Shown: in pieces, positions 49,060 to 59,241 of the stretch
Numbering within the stretch: position 1 is the first letter of the stretch
How the letters are laid out: each line of letters starts with the position of its first letter
Assembly (NCBI GenBank): GCA_021018995.1
Contig: CM037585.1
Coordinates: 122,354,831-122,418,830, forward strand
Direction of reading: 5' to 3'
DNA length: 64,000 nt
From: Chloranthus sessilifolius
Lineage: Eukaryota; Streptophyta; Magnoliopsida; Chloranthales; Chloranthaceae
Notes under the pieces: model-generated
Seen by the model: the letters and a program-made list of their open reading frames with translations, nothing else
What the model was told of the DNA's origin: nothing
The model's database searches: none
Position numbers and translations under genes: made by a program

Positions 49060-49951
49060 TGGCGCAGTTGGGTATTCAGTATATGTTTGAGTCTGGAAAT
49101 TAGAGTGGCTTCTTTACTTTATTATTGCCGATATCGTAAAGTCCACCCCTCGCCAGCGAGGTGTGGCAAGTGACATCTAGATCAGATCTAAGCAGAGCCT
49201 GCTTCTGTTTTGAGTTATTGGCTAGTTTCTCGAATAAATTCCATGACTGCTGGCCGTTCTAAGCCATAAAGGCTCCTCCACTCACGACATCTACTGTAGA
49301 CTGGATAGTCTCAGTCAACCCTTGGTAGAAGCTTTGCGCTATCGGCCAATTTAGTACCTAGTGATGTGGACACTTCCGTAATAAATCCTTCGTCCGTGCC
49401 CAACTCTCATAAAATAATTCTCCTGGCTTTTACCTAAAGTCTTGAATCGCTTAGAGAATTTGGTTGGTTTTACCAATTGGGAAGTATTCGCCCAAAAACT
49501 TGGACTGCAATTTTTCTTATGTGGTAATACTTCTGGCAGGTAATAAAATTAACCATGCCTTCGCCCTATCCTTGAGAGAGAATGGGAACAAACGTAGTTT
49601 TACGGCCTCTTTATTGGCAATCAATAATTGCAGCACTGTGCAAAGTTCTATGATGTCCCTGAGATGCTGGTAGGGACCTTCTCGATCAAGCCCATGAAAG
49701 GTTGGTATAGATTGAAGTGTATGGAGCTTGATTTCGTAATTTAGACCCGCGGGCACCTATAGTATAGCTATACAAGAGGGCTCGGTCAAAGCTACTGGGC
49801 TGAAATGTGCCTGGGTTGACAAATCGTTAGCCATGGTAAAGGATTCTCTTGCGGAGATTTGATTTGCTACCAAATTACGTCGGAAAGTCCTCTCAATTTC
49901 TGTATCACACTCGAAGAATCTAGACTTCGAGATCGGGTGTGATGCATACAA
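49060..49951 (-). pseudogene. Athila-type gag of element 2, degenerate
   Basis: From ATG at 49951 on the minus strand: MYASHPISKSRFFECDTEIE, a stop near 49757, then HTLQSIPTFHGLDREGPYQH, VKLRLFPFSLKDRAKAWLIL and KFLGEYFPIGKTNQI. The blocks FHGL, RLRLFPFSL-type and FFP.GKT-type are conserved in Athila gag and align with the gag of element 1. Several stops follow, so it is not functional. Confidence 0.85.
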
Positions 49952-50194
49952 AAAATAAAAACTCTGTTTTTGATATTTTTAACTTTATTTAATTTTTATT
50001 CTAGAAGGTAGGGAGAGAGAGCAAATCTAAGCCTCGAGCTTCTCTGATCAGGGGAAGTTGAAACTCTGATTCGTCACTCAGAATAAACCTGCAAAAGATT
50101 TGGAAGAGATCAAAGAAAATTAAATATATAAAGAAATATTAAAAGAGAAAGATAAATACTTATTTTCTTAAATTAATATATTCAAACGCTCTTC

Positions 50195-50214
50195 CCCGAC
50201 ATCGGCGCCAAAAA
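50195..50214 (-). other. primer-binding site of Athila-like element 2
   Basis: On the minus strand TTGGCGCCGATGTCGGGGAA follows the LTR end with a short GTTTT spacer. This is the standard Athila/Tat-type site. Confidence 0.88.
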
Positions 50215-50216
50215 CT

Positions 50217-51708
50217 TGTTAACAACTTGTATGTATCATTTAATTAAGTCTTAACATATTGCAAGTGCATAATAGAAATTATAGTACAAGCAAAGGATCG
50301 TTCCCACAGAGATAGGTTAAACTACATTAATTTATTTTTTATGAAACTTGTATTTATCTTTTAAGTTCCTAAACTACTAGAGAAATATGAATAAAAGAAT
50401 TGTTTCTTAATCTAAATTACAGAAAAATAAATCCTAATCCTCATTCTTCAGATTATGGTCGTCAATCACAATCCTCAGCTATCAAATATTTATGAATTTA
50501 AATAGTACAATTACACTATATATCACTCTTCTAGAATTTGGGCGTCAATCAAAAACTAGCTTCATTCAATATAGATTTAATCTAATCAGCAATCTTTTAA
50601 AACTTGAGCATCAATCAAATTCGAGAAAACTGAAGATGAATAAAAACCGTTACACTAATCTGCAAACTTCAATATGAGTCATCAATTCAAATTAAAATTC
50701 GAAGATATTTACAAAGCAGAGAATAAAAGAAAATAAAATCTAAACTAGAAAGCAATAAAAATTATATTTTTCACTCCTTAGCTGCAGTCGTCAATTGCTT
50801 CTGAGAAACTACAGATATCTACTCTAATCTTCAACTCCCAATTGCAGTCGTCAATCGCTCTTGAGAAACCTTGGATATCTAGTCTACAAAGCAATAAAAA
50901 TCTATTCTAAATTGATCGAAAGAAAACCCAACCTCAGTCGTCAATTGATGCTGAGAATTTCTTCGATCATTATTCCTATATCGGGCTCTCTTATTTATAG
51001 ATCATAAGGAGTTAGTTTACAAGACTTCTAATTCTAATAAAAGAACTTACTAAAAACAAAACTATCCTAATATAACTCTAATTCTATTTTTATCTTTCTT
51101 TGCTTTCTTTTGTTGGTGTACTTCTGGATTGTCCAGTAGTAGAGATCTTCTGGAGTCTATCTTCATCAATCTTCTCAGATTCGTGATCAGCCAGACTTCT
51201 AATTCAAAAGTTCTTCTAATTTTGTTCATGGTGGTGAAATCTTCACATGATTAGCAACAGTGAGAAAGCTTCTATTAGTACAATCATAAATTGCGATTCT
51301 TTCTTTTTTTCTCTTTTACTGGAAAATCGTAAATTATGATTTTCTATTTTTCATAGCTTTCTCTCTGGATGATTCTCTGAATAACGATTGTTCACTTTCT
51401 TTCTGTATCGCTTCAACTTCTTGAACGTCTTCTGAAGAATCGTAAATTACGATTTCTTATTTTCTTCTTTAGTAACAGCGCTTAGTCGTCTTTTCACGAT
51501 TTTCTAGCTCTTAGTATATAGCGAATCGTCTTTTACGCTTAATCGTCTTTTACTGCTCTTTTTGAGTTCATTTTAACAAGTATTAACATTATGACTTTCT
51601 TTTACTGATTTTCCTTAATATTTGTACATCATTAACTTATTAGTAGCAAACTAAGTTCTAGAATCACTAAGTTATGGGTGATAAAATAGTATATAATGTG
51701 ACTGATTA
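50217..51708 (-). repeat. 5' LTR of Athila-like element 2
   Basis: It is 1492 bp, aligned with 43754-45226. TATA region at about 50985-51000 (reverse). Dyads such as AATCGTAAATTACGATT at about 51437-51455. Confidence 0.9.
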
Positions 51709-52340
51709 CCTCCACACTTTCTCAGACAGTTGGATCCTGATACTACTGACGACTGGATTACAAAAATAGAGAAGATTTTCAAAGTCTCTACTCCTGCAGA
51801 AAATGTAAAAGCACCTTGGGTCGTGATGTGCTTGCAAGGTGATGCACATAATTAGTGGACGTCGGTGAAAAGGTTGGCAGACAGGTAAGAAGAAAAATAC
51901 TGGACTTGGCAGCAGTTCAAAGAAGTATTTTATAACAAGTACTTCACCAATGCTACGAAGGCTTAAAGAAAGAGTGAGTTCCTGGCATTACATCAAGAAA
52001 ATCTGTTCGTGACCGAGTACAAGGCGAAGTTCGATCAACTCTCCCGATTCGCTATTATGTTGGTAGCTGATGAAGCTGAGAAGTATTACTATTTTCAGAA
52101 TGGGCTCAACCCCATCATCAGGAGCAAGATCGTTGTAATTAAAATTTCAACCTATGGAGTACTTATAGAACGGGCTCATATTCAAGAGTTGAAAATTGAA
52201 GAATTACGCACTCAGCTTGTAGCTCGCCAAGCGGCACAGAGGGATAAACTGACTCGAGAAGGCCCTTCTTCATTTACTCCGAGAGCACTTTCTTTTACTA
52301 TTTACCTACAAGGGTCTCAAAATTCTGCACATGTCTTTTT

Positions 52341-52955
52341 TTTCTTTAAGTTCAACTTTGGATGACCAAAATACCCTAACATTAATTTACTAAAACACCC
52401 ATCCTTCCATAACTATCAAAGAAGCCTGGTGTTTTCTCTATTATTTATCTTCTACTGCCGACGAGTGGGTTTTCTCTTCTCTTTATCTTCTTCCTGTAAA
52501 GATAGCATCTTCTCTTCATCTTCTTCCTATAAAGGGAGTATTTTGAAGTACTAAAAAACTCGATGTTGCTTGTTGTTCTATTCTTTGAACTCTATGACAA
52601 CGTTTAGGTATGTCTAGGTAGCTTTTGTTTTGAATATATGAATCTTCTTTAAACTAGTAAAGGACTCTTAAGGCAATGAACAGAAATCTACAAACCCTCC
52701 TCTCTTGCCACTGATTTTTAGGAACATTTAAAGCATTAGGATCCCATATAGGCCCCCTCTCTTCGCTTTATCTTCTTCTCTGCTGACGAAGCAACAAGGA
52801 GAAGTCTGATGCTGCCGTCTCTGTAAACCTTCAACTCTGCCGACGTTTCATCTTCTTCTGATCATGTACATCTAAACATTTCTACATGCACATCTCCAGC
52901 CATCCGATAAAGTCATAAGAGTAACTCATAAAATAGTGTTGTAGTAATATTGCCC
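52341..52955. other. non-genic stretch after the gag truncation
   Basis: GACCAAAATACCCTAAC at about 52358 resembles the terminus of some MULE-type elements, but I found no matching right end. The rest has TCTTCTTC-rich sequence and no gene. Confidence 0.4.
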
Positions 52956-53135
52956 TAAATGCTCAACCTTTGTTTTAATGAATGGCTTATTTGAGTTATA
53001 TACAAATGTAGTAATGTTGCCCTAAATGTTGAATCTTTGTTTTAATGAATGACTTGTTTGAGGTAGATAGAAATGTAATAATGCTGCCTTAAATACTTAA
53101 CCTTTGTATTAATGAATGACTTATTTTTAGAGATA
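52956..53135. repeat. about 70-bp tandem repeat, two to three copies
   Basis: CCTTTGTTTTAATGAATGGC...TTGCCCTAAAT is repeated at about 52966, 53031 and 53099 with changes. Confidence 0.75.
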
Positions 53136-54520
53136 AAAACCGATTGGGGTCCCAACTATGCCTCTATTTACCCTATTTATAGGGGACATATATAGGACCA
53201 TTTTCATCTCATATAAGATCACTTCAGTCTCATATAAGACTATTTCCGTCTCATATAAGACCATTTCCTTTTTGTACTTTATCACTCATGGCAAACTACA
53301 TGAGTAAAGTTATTCCAGACTCTGATATCAGTCTTGTACTGTCTCACATCAGTACTTTATTGTCTGATATTAGTCCTTTAATATTCTCATATCAGTACTT
53401 TATAAATTATGATTACTCATGCAGGTCAGAATGTAGTTTAATACTGAAAATGAGTTTAATATCAGTCCTGCACTGTCTCACATTAGTACATTATTGTCTA
53501 ATATCAGTCATTTAATGTTCTCACATCAGTACTTTATAGATTCAGATTACTCATGCAGGTTAGAATATAGTTTAATGAGTCATAATGAGTCTGATATCAG
53601 TCTTGTACTGTCTCACATTTGTACTTAATTGTCTGATATCAGTCCTTTAATGTTCTCACATCAGTACTTTATAGATTCAGATTACTCATGCAGATCAGAA
53701 TATAGTTTAATGCTGAAAATGAGTCTGATATCAATCATGCACTGTCTCACATTAGTACATTATTATCTAATATCGGTCCTTTAATATTTTCAAATCATTA
53801 CTTTATATATATTCAGATAACTTTACTCATGCAAGTCAAAATATAGTTTAAAGCTTAAAATGAGTCTGATATCAGTCATGTACTGCCTCACATCAATACT
53901 TTATTGTCTGATATCAGTCATTTAATGTTTTCACATTAGTAATTTATAGATTCAGATTACTCATATAGGTCAAAATATAATTTAGTGCTGAAAATGAGTC
54001 TGATATTAGTCTTGCACAGTCTCATATCAGTTTATTGTCTAATATCAGTCTTTTAATACTCTCACATCAGTACTTTATAGATTCAGATTACTCATGCAGG
54101 TCAGAATTAATTTAATGAGTCATAATGAGTTTGATATCAGTCTTATGCTGTCTCACATCAGTATTTAATTGTCTGATATTAGTCCTTTAATGTTCTCACA
54201 TCAGTACTTTATAGATTCAGATTACTCATGCAGATCAGAATATAGTTTAATACTGAAAATGAGTCTGATATTAGTCCCGCATTCTCACATCAGTATATTA
54301 TTGTCTAATATCAGTCTTTTAATATTCTCACATCAGTACTTTATAGATTCAGATTAACCTTTGCATTAGTGAATGGCTTGTTTTTAGAGATAATAACCAA
54401 TCGGGGTCCCAACTACCCCCCTATTTACCCTATTTATAGGAGACACATATAAGATCATTTCTGTCTCATATAAGATCATTTCCGTCCTATACTTTGTCAC
54501 TTCACTCACAGTAAACTTTT
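53105..54520. repeat. satellite-like array flanked by a direct repeat
   Basis: About eight copies of a unit of 130-140 bp (GTCTGATATCAGTC...TCTCACATCAGTACTTTA... TTACTCATGCAGGTCAGAAT) fill 53316-54350. A related segment (TTTTTAGAGATAA...CGGGGTCCCAACTA, and CTCATATAAGATCATTTC) occurs on both sides, at 53110-53260 and 54375-54500. Each unit contains two or three shorter (T)CACATCAGTACTTTA blocks, so there is a subrepeat. The GATATCAG motif is partly dyad. No coding function. Confidence 0.9.
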
Positions 54521-54890
54521 AATGCAGAGCAAACTTTTAATGTCATTAATTTTTAGAAAAATGACAGTTAATATTAGGGGAATCTATTTCTTATTGTAAG
54601 TATATTTATTAATTTTTTATGTGAATTATGTTAGGTCTGTTATAAGACTGTCGTAGTCTTTAAAGAGGTCATATTTGTATAAGACCGGTCTTGTGGCTGA
54701 ATTCACTCATGATAAATTGTAAAAGCATTTATTTGTTTAAAAACTTTTTGGCACATATTCATAAATTAATTATAGTGTAATATCATAAATTATACACAGG
54801 AGGATAAAATTACATATTCTATCCTTAGGGTCTTTACTCTTATAGCTGCTTTATCGCCTATGGAGCTTGAAGCTCTTAGTTCAATTGCAG
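54521..54890. other. AT-rich stretch without a gene
   Basis: No ORF or repeat of note. It lies between the tandem array and the mobile-domain fragment. Confidence 0.5.
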
Positions 54891-54938
54891 TGAAGCCTCT
54901 TCTACTTCAACTGCAGTGAAGCATCTTCCTTGTCTAAT

Positions 54939-56230
54939 GGATATTCCTACAATCAACGAGTTGATATATATATTAATAGAAAATTTTGATTATGAGTCTG
55001 AGAGGTTCTCTATTGGCTGGGGTGCTGTTAGTTTTCCCTTGCTAGAAATGTCTGTTTTACTTGGTATTAAGCATGTTGGAATTATCCCTGAAACTCTGAG
55101 GGAAGGTCCGAATGTCGAAAATGAAGACTTTAATTTATTTTGTATGAAATATTTTGGTCGAGTAGGGAGTATTAGTTTTGGTGAAATGGAAAAAGCAATG
55201 ACTATTGCTAGTATAGAGAAAGAGAGTCGATTTTACTCGTCTCACCTTATTACATATTCTTGCGACATTCATGATACCGAATAGCTCTAAGACAATCGAA
55301 GAAATGTACGTGAGATTAGTCTATAATATTGAGTCCTTTAACAAAATTACATAGGGACGGATTACTTATACATGTTTGTTAAACACCCTTCGATCTGCCT
55401 CTTTAAATTTTAAGAGGAGCGGCGTGCATAACAATCTTGATGGATGTACCTTTGCATTGCAGGTTAGCTATTATCTTTGCGAATGTTATCCATTTGCACA
55501 CCGTTTACCACATAATACACATATTCCCTAAGAAATTTTTAGTTTGTGATTTATTTTAGATTTGGGCATACGAGCACTTCCCGACCATAGCACCGACTTC
55601 AATTATCGATGACTTTCCAAGATATACGAAGTATACCTTAGTAAAAAGTCATCATCGGAAGTATTACCTTACCGAGCTTAATAATCCTAATGTATTATTC
55701 ATCTCAACCTCAACCAATTCTATATTATAGCTATGAATAAATAAAGAAGTCGCTTCTCCTGATAACTTGGTCTCACCCTCCTGGTAACACATCCACAGAT
55801 AATTCTAAAATTTGAATTCACTGATTGTGAATTATTAGAAGATGTAATCCAGGATGGGATTAACGATTGTGTTGGTTGTAAATTCAATCGTCTTCAACTC
55901 CTAGAAATGTCTTTCAAAGAACAAGGTAGTCGCATCACAATGTTGGAGAAGTCCAACAGTAAACTTGTTCATCAAGTACGAAAATAGAAGAAGTTAAACA
56001 GTGATCTAAGAAAGGGCCTAAAATTATTAAAGTTAAAGATAACAATTTTGAAGGTAAGTTACTTAATAGAAATTATTGTTATTTGTAAAAATGTCTTTAA
56101 AAACTACCTGACAGATTATTGTTGCAAAACCAACGTAAAGAGTACGATTTCAAATCCACTCCCAATCGCAAGGAAGGTGCGGAAAGGAGTAGTTTTACTG
56201 AAAAGAATGACTCCTAAAATATAAGTCCTC
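54939..56230 (+). pseudogene. plant-mobile-domain/DUF1985-like gene fragment
   Basis: From 54939 the frame reads MDIPTINELIYILIENFDYE and SFPLLEMSVLLGIKHVG, the pattern of the domain that precedes ULP proteases or occurs as plant mobile domain in transposons. A TAG at 55282 and frame changes follow. After a likely intron (GTTAGCTATT...TTATTTTAG, about 55461-55558) it reads IWAYEHFPTIAPTSIIDDFP, which matches the end of the domain in the MULE gene (VLQWWAYEMLP). Around 55900 a short coiled coil (LEKSNSKLVHQVRK) and another GTAAGT donor (about 56055) suggest further exons. No protease core was found. It is probably a relic of a second ULP-type MULE gene. Confidence 0.6.
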
Positions 56231-56239
56231 CAACAAACC

Positions 56240-56360
56240 CACTGAGGGATAGTGAAGTGAAAGGCAAGGAAAAAGTGCAAGTCCCTTTGAATGTGACGTG
56301 AAATGCAAGAAAAAAGTGTAAGTCCCTAGGGATAGTGACGTGAAAGGCAAGGAAAAAGTT
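56240..56360. repeat. about 55-bp tandem repeat, three copies
   Basis: GTGAAAGGCAAGGAAAAAGT and the following CAAGTCCCTTTGAATGTGAC-type segment recur three times with changes. Confidence 0.8.
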
Positions 56361-56519
56361 CAAGCCCCTTGGGATACTTGTAAACGAAATAAGGCTAGTC
56401 AAAATGCACGTATGTGTAGGCACCCCCTTTTGCCTTCTCGGAGTATATAAGTTTGTTCAGTCAACCTTTGACCTCAACTGTGACTCTTTAGAAAGGGCTT
56501 ACCTTCTCCGAGGGTTTCA

Positions 56520-56840
56520 AAACCCTAACACGGGGACCATATGCTGAAACAATAGTGTATGGCTGAACGCATGCTGAAATAATAGCTCTACGGCTCAAAC
56601 CCCATGACCCTAATGTGGGGCCATATACTGAAACAATAGTATATGGCTGAACACAGGCTGAAACAATAGCTTTGTGGCTCAGACCCCATAAAGGTAGGGA
56701 CCATATACTGAAATAATAGTATATGGTTGGACACAGCTGAAACAATAGCTCTGTGGTTCAAATCTCATAACCCTCAAGGCGGGAACTATATACTGAAATA
56801 ATAGTATATAGTCAAAACGCAGGCTGAAACAATAGATTTG
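56520..56840. repeat. about 95-bp tandem repeat with a CCATATACTG...AGTATATGG hairpin
   Basis: Four degenerate copies, each with ACCATATACTGAAACAATAG followed by TATATGG and then GGCTGAAACAATAGCTCT. The first part is an inverted repeat of 8-9 bp. Confidence 0.85.
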
Positions 56841-57336
56841 CGCCTCGGACCTGATCTAGACTCAGGACAATCTCGAATTATGAATAATGCACGCAATTCG
56901 ATTGGACGCCACACCACCAGCGCTCAATCAGTCCTGTCAGACCGAACTTCCCCTCTTTCAGACTTCCTTGAGACCCGATTGCATGCTCCAATAGGCACAC
57001 ACAATCGAATTAAGCGTCCCATCACTGGTGCCCAATTAGTCTTTTTCAAACCTAGTCTCTAAGTCCTAAGACCGCCAAAACTCCACGATTAAGCACCATG
57101 CATGTAGCGCTTAATCGGATTGTGCATTCTAAATTGGGCGCGACAATTAGTCTAATCAGACTAGGGATTGGGACACCCCGACTGAGCCAGTCACTCACTG
57201 AGTCAGTCACCGACTCAAAGTGGTTAAGCTCCTAATACAGGGCGCACAACTTAATTAAGCACCCCGGATAGGGAGCGTAATTGAAGTTAACCGACTAATT
57301 ACATGCACCCACAGGGCGCCTAATTAGCAAAATACC

Positions 57337-57344
57337 TATAAATA
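57337..57344 (+). promoter_or_regulatory. LTR TATA box of the Tat/Ogre-like element
   Basis: TATAAATA followed by GACCCCC; a start about 30 bp downstream (near 57370) would be the R boundary. A T-rich leader with repeated TTAGTTCTTAGT follows. Confidence 0.6.
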
Positions 57345-58019
57345 GACCCCCTTACCTCAACCCAAAGGGACACAACGACTTCGAGATTCAAGTTTCGAGT
57401 TCTCTGCCTTCATGCTTAGGATTTTGAGATTCGTCTCTGCAGACCTGACCTTAGGTATAATTTTTCTTCTAGTTCTCAGTTCTTAGTTCTTAGTCTCATA
57501 GATCTCATATTTCAACTATTAGTTTTTTTAATTTTTAGTCTTAGGTCGTAATACCTTTTTTTTAATCCATATTTTAATCTCTGGTTCTAATTCTTAGTTT
57601 TTTATAACCAGTCCTTAATTCTATTCACTATTTTAAAGTCTAATCTCAATTTTCAGTCCTATCGTTAATCTCTTGTTCTAGTTCTTAGTTTCTAAAACCA
57701 ATCCTTAATCATTCGGCCTGATTTTCTGATTTCGATCCCGATTTCAGTCTTTAAATTTTAGATTCTAGTCTTAATTTACTGATTCCTTATAGTTCTAGAT
57801 TTAAAATCCCCAATTTATTGATCTATAATCCAAAAATTATTAATTTTTCAATCCTAAAATATTCTCTTATAATTCAAATTCAGTTTACTTTAATCTTAGC
57901 CACCTAATTTGCCCAAGGGAGCTTACGGAGGGTAATCGAGAACGGGGTCAATCCGCCTTAGCATAGCGGGCCAAAACCCCATTTTTTTAGATTTTTAGTA
58001 AAAATCAATTTATCTATCT

Positions 58020-58620
58020 TAATTAGAGTTTCAGTAAAATCAGTAGATTTTTATTTAATTAGAGTTTTGATAGAAGTATATTTTAATTAATTAGAGTTTC
58101 AATAGAATTAGTATATTTCTAATTAGCTTCTGTAGAATTAACATATTTACATTCCTAGTACAATTAGGAGACTAATATTAATTATACTTCTAGTGGGATG
58201 ATGAAAGTTGGTTAGTTATTAGTGAAAGTCAAGTATTTAAATTAATTAAATTCCTAGTATAATTAGGATATCAAATTAGTTAGACTAAGATACTTAAATC
58301 AATTAGACTCCTAGTAAGATTAGGAGACTTAATTAATTAGATTGCTAATAGAATTAACATATTTAGACTCCTAGTAGTATTAGGAGACTTAATTAATTAG
58401 ATTTCTAATAAAGATTAAGACACTAAAATTAATTAGACTCCTAGTAGGATTAGGAGACTCAAGTAGATCAGGATATCAAGTAGACTCCTAGTAGAACTAG
58501 GAGAAGTTAATTAGACTAGGATTAAAAGCAAGAAGACCAAGAGTTAGAATAGTATTAAGCATCTTACAATTAATTAGACTCATAGTAGAATCAGGAAACT
58601 CCACTTAATTAATCAACTCA
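58020..58620. repeat. repeated CTCCTAGTA-ATTAGGAG hairpin units
   Basis: At least ten units of AATTAGACTCCTAGTAGGAT plus TAGGAGAC recur, each a small dyad (CTCCTA / TAGGAG), spaced about 30-70 bp. They lie in the transcribed leader or late LTR. Confidence 0.88.
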
Positions 58621-58877
58621 ACAAAAGGAGAAAAGGTTATCTAGACATCCGAGCGACCCAGTACTGCTAACGTTGGCAGGCTGACGATTCAACAAAGAAG
58701 GAACCCACGCCTCCTCACAAGCGTGATCAGTGACGTGTTGCAGCGTCGATAAATATCTGCAGCTGGTGATCACAACCAACCAGGTATTTTCATCACGAAT
58801 TTACCTCTTTAATCTTAGCACTTATTATTTTCTAATTAATCACTCCACCACCCATCACCAGAGTCCACTCAGGACCA

Positions 58878-58900
58878 AATTGGGCCACTAATTTCGGGGA
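58878..58900 (+). other. possible primer-binding site of the Tat/Ogre-like element
   Basis: AATTGGGCCACTAATTTCGG follows an LTR-like end (CAGGACCA, about 58877). It resembles in layout the TTGGCGCCGTCTGTGGGGA site of Tat-type elements but with many changes. Confidence 0.4.
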
Positions 58901-59241
58901 CCGAAAGGAACCCAGAAAAAGCGTGTACCAACAGACTAGCAATCACGATGGGACCTCTTATTGTCAAAGTCGCTCTTACCTAGATACTTAGTTTTACTTT
59001 GTTACAGTTAGGTTCTTTTAATTAGTTACAAACAAAAAAATAAAATAGAAAATATGAAAAAATATATATATATAATAAAATAAAATAAATAAATAACATA
59101 AAAGAAGTGAAGAGTATATGAACCTCCGCCAAAGGCTCGAGATGTACGGGATAAGGAGATCCTCCGCTATGGGGATACCACAATAATCCCGTATACGAGG
59201 AAGAATCCCCCCACGATTTAAACCAACAACCGGAGATTAAC

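Larger units (their letters stand above)
43754..51708 (-). mobile_element. Athila-like Ty3/gypsy element 2, non-autonomous, reverse orientation
   Basis: A perfect 5-bp duplication CCTCC is at 43749-43753 and 51709-51713. The LTRs are 50217-51708 (5') and 43754-45226 (3'), reading on the minus strand TAATCAGTCACATAAT...GTTAACA. They are related to the LTRs of element 1 at 2107. The primer site at 50195-50214 is good. The interior (45227-50194) holds an Athila-type gag at its 5' end and, further on, a non-pol coding stretch with a coiled coil. No pol is visible, so like element 1 it is non-autonomous. Confidence 0.92.
38823..52340 (+). mobile_element. Tekay/Del-like Ty3/gypsy element B, 3'-truncated, with a nested Athila-like element
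   Basis: The LTR 38823-43311 starts TGTAACGACCC and ends GGGTCGTAACA, both typical of Tekay/Del chromoviruses. A primer site follows, then gag from 43408. Gag is interrupted by the reverse Athila-like element (43754-51708, TSD CCTCC) and resumes at 51714. Homology stops at about 52340 before protease, so pol and the 3' LTR are missing here. Parts of the LTR (about 41960-43311) align with the LTR of element A. Confidence 0.85.
43408..52340 (+). pseudogene. gag of element B, split by the Athila-like insertion
   Basis: ATG at 43408 opens MAPSSNSGGSSSQGDESEIV, a usual chromovirus gag N-terminus. Between 43490 and 43590 five stops occur, all explained by a C-to-T change in a Gln codon. A 32-bp tandem duplication near 43640-43700 (ending CCACCACCGCCT) shifts the frame. 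The frame resumes after the insertion at 51714 and reads FLRQLDPDTTDDWITKIEKI, then WTWQQFKEVFYNKYF and VTEYKAKFDQLSRFA, which is the retrotransposon gag domain (capsid). The frame runs into unrelated sequence near 52340. Removing 43754-51708 plus one CCTCC joins the gag exactly. Confidence 0.88.

Noticed and set aside
52341..56230. A complete second MULE spanning the tandem array and the mobile-domain fragment
   Set aside because: GACCAAAATACCC near 52358 looks like a MULE end but I could not find a matching inverted end or 9-bp duplication.
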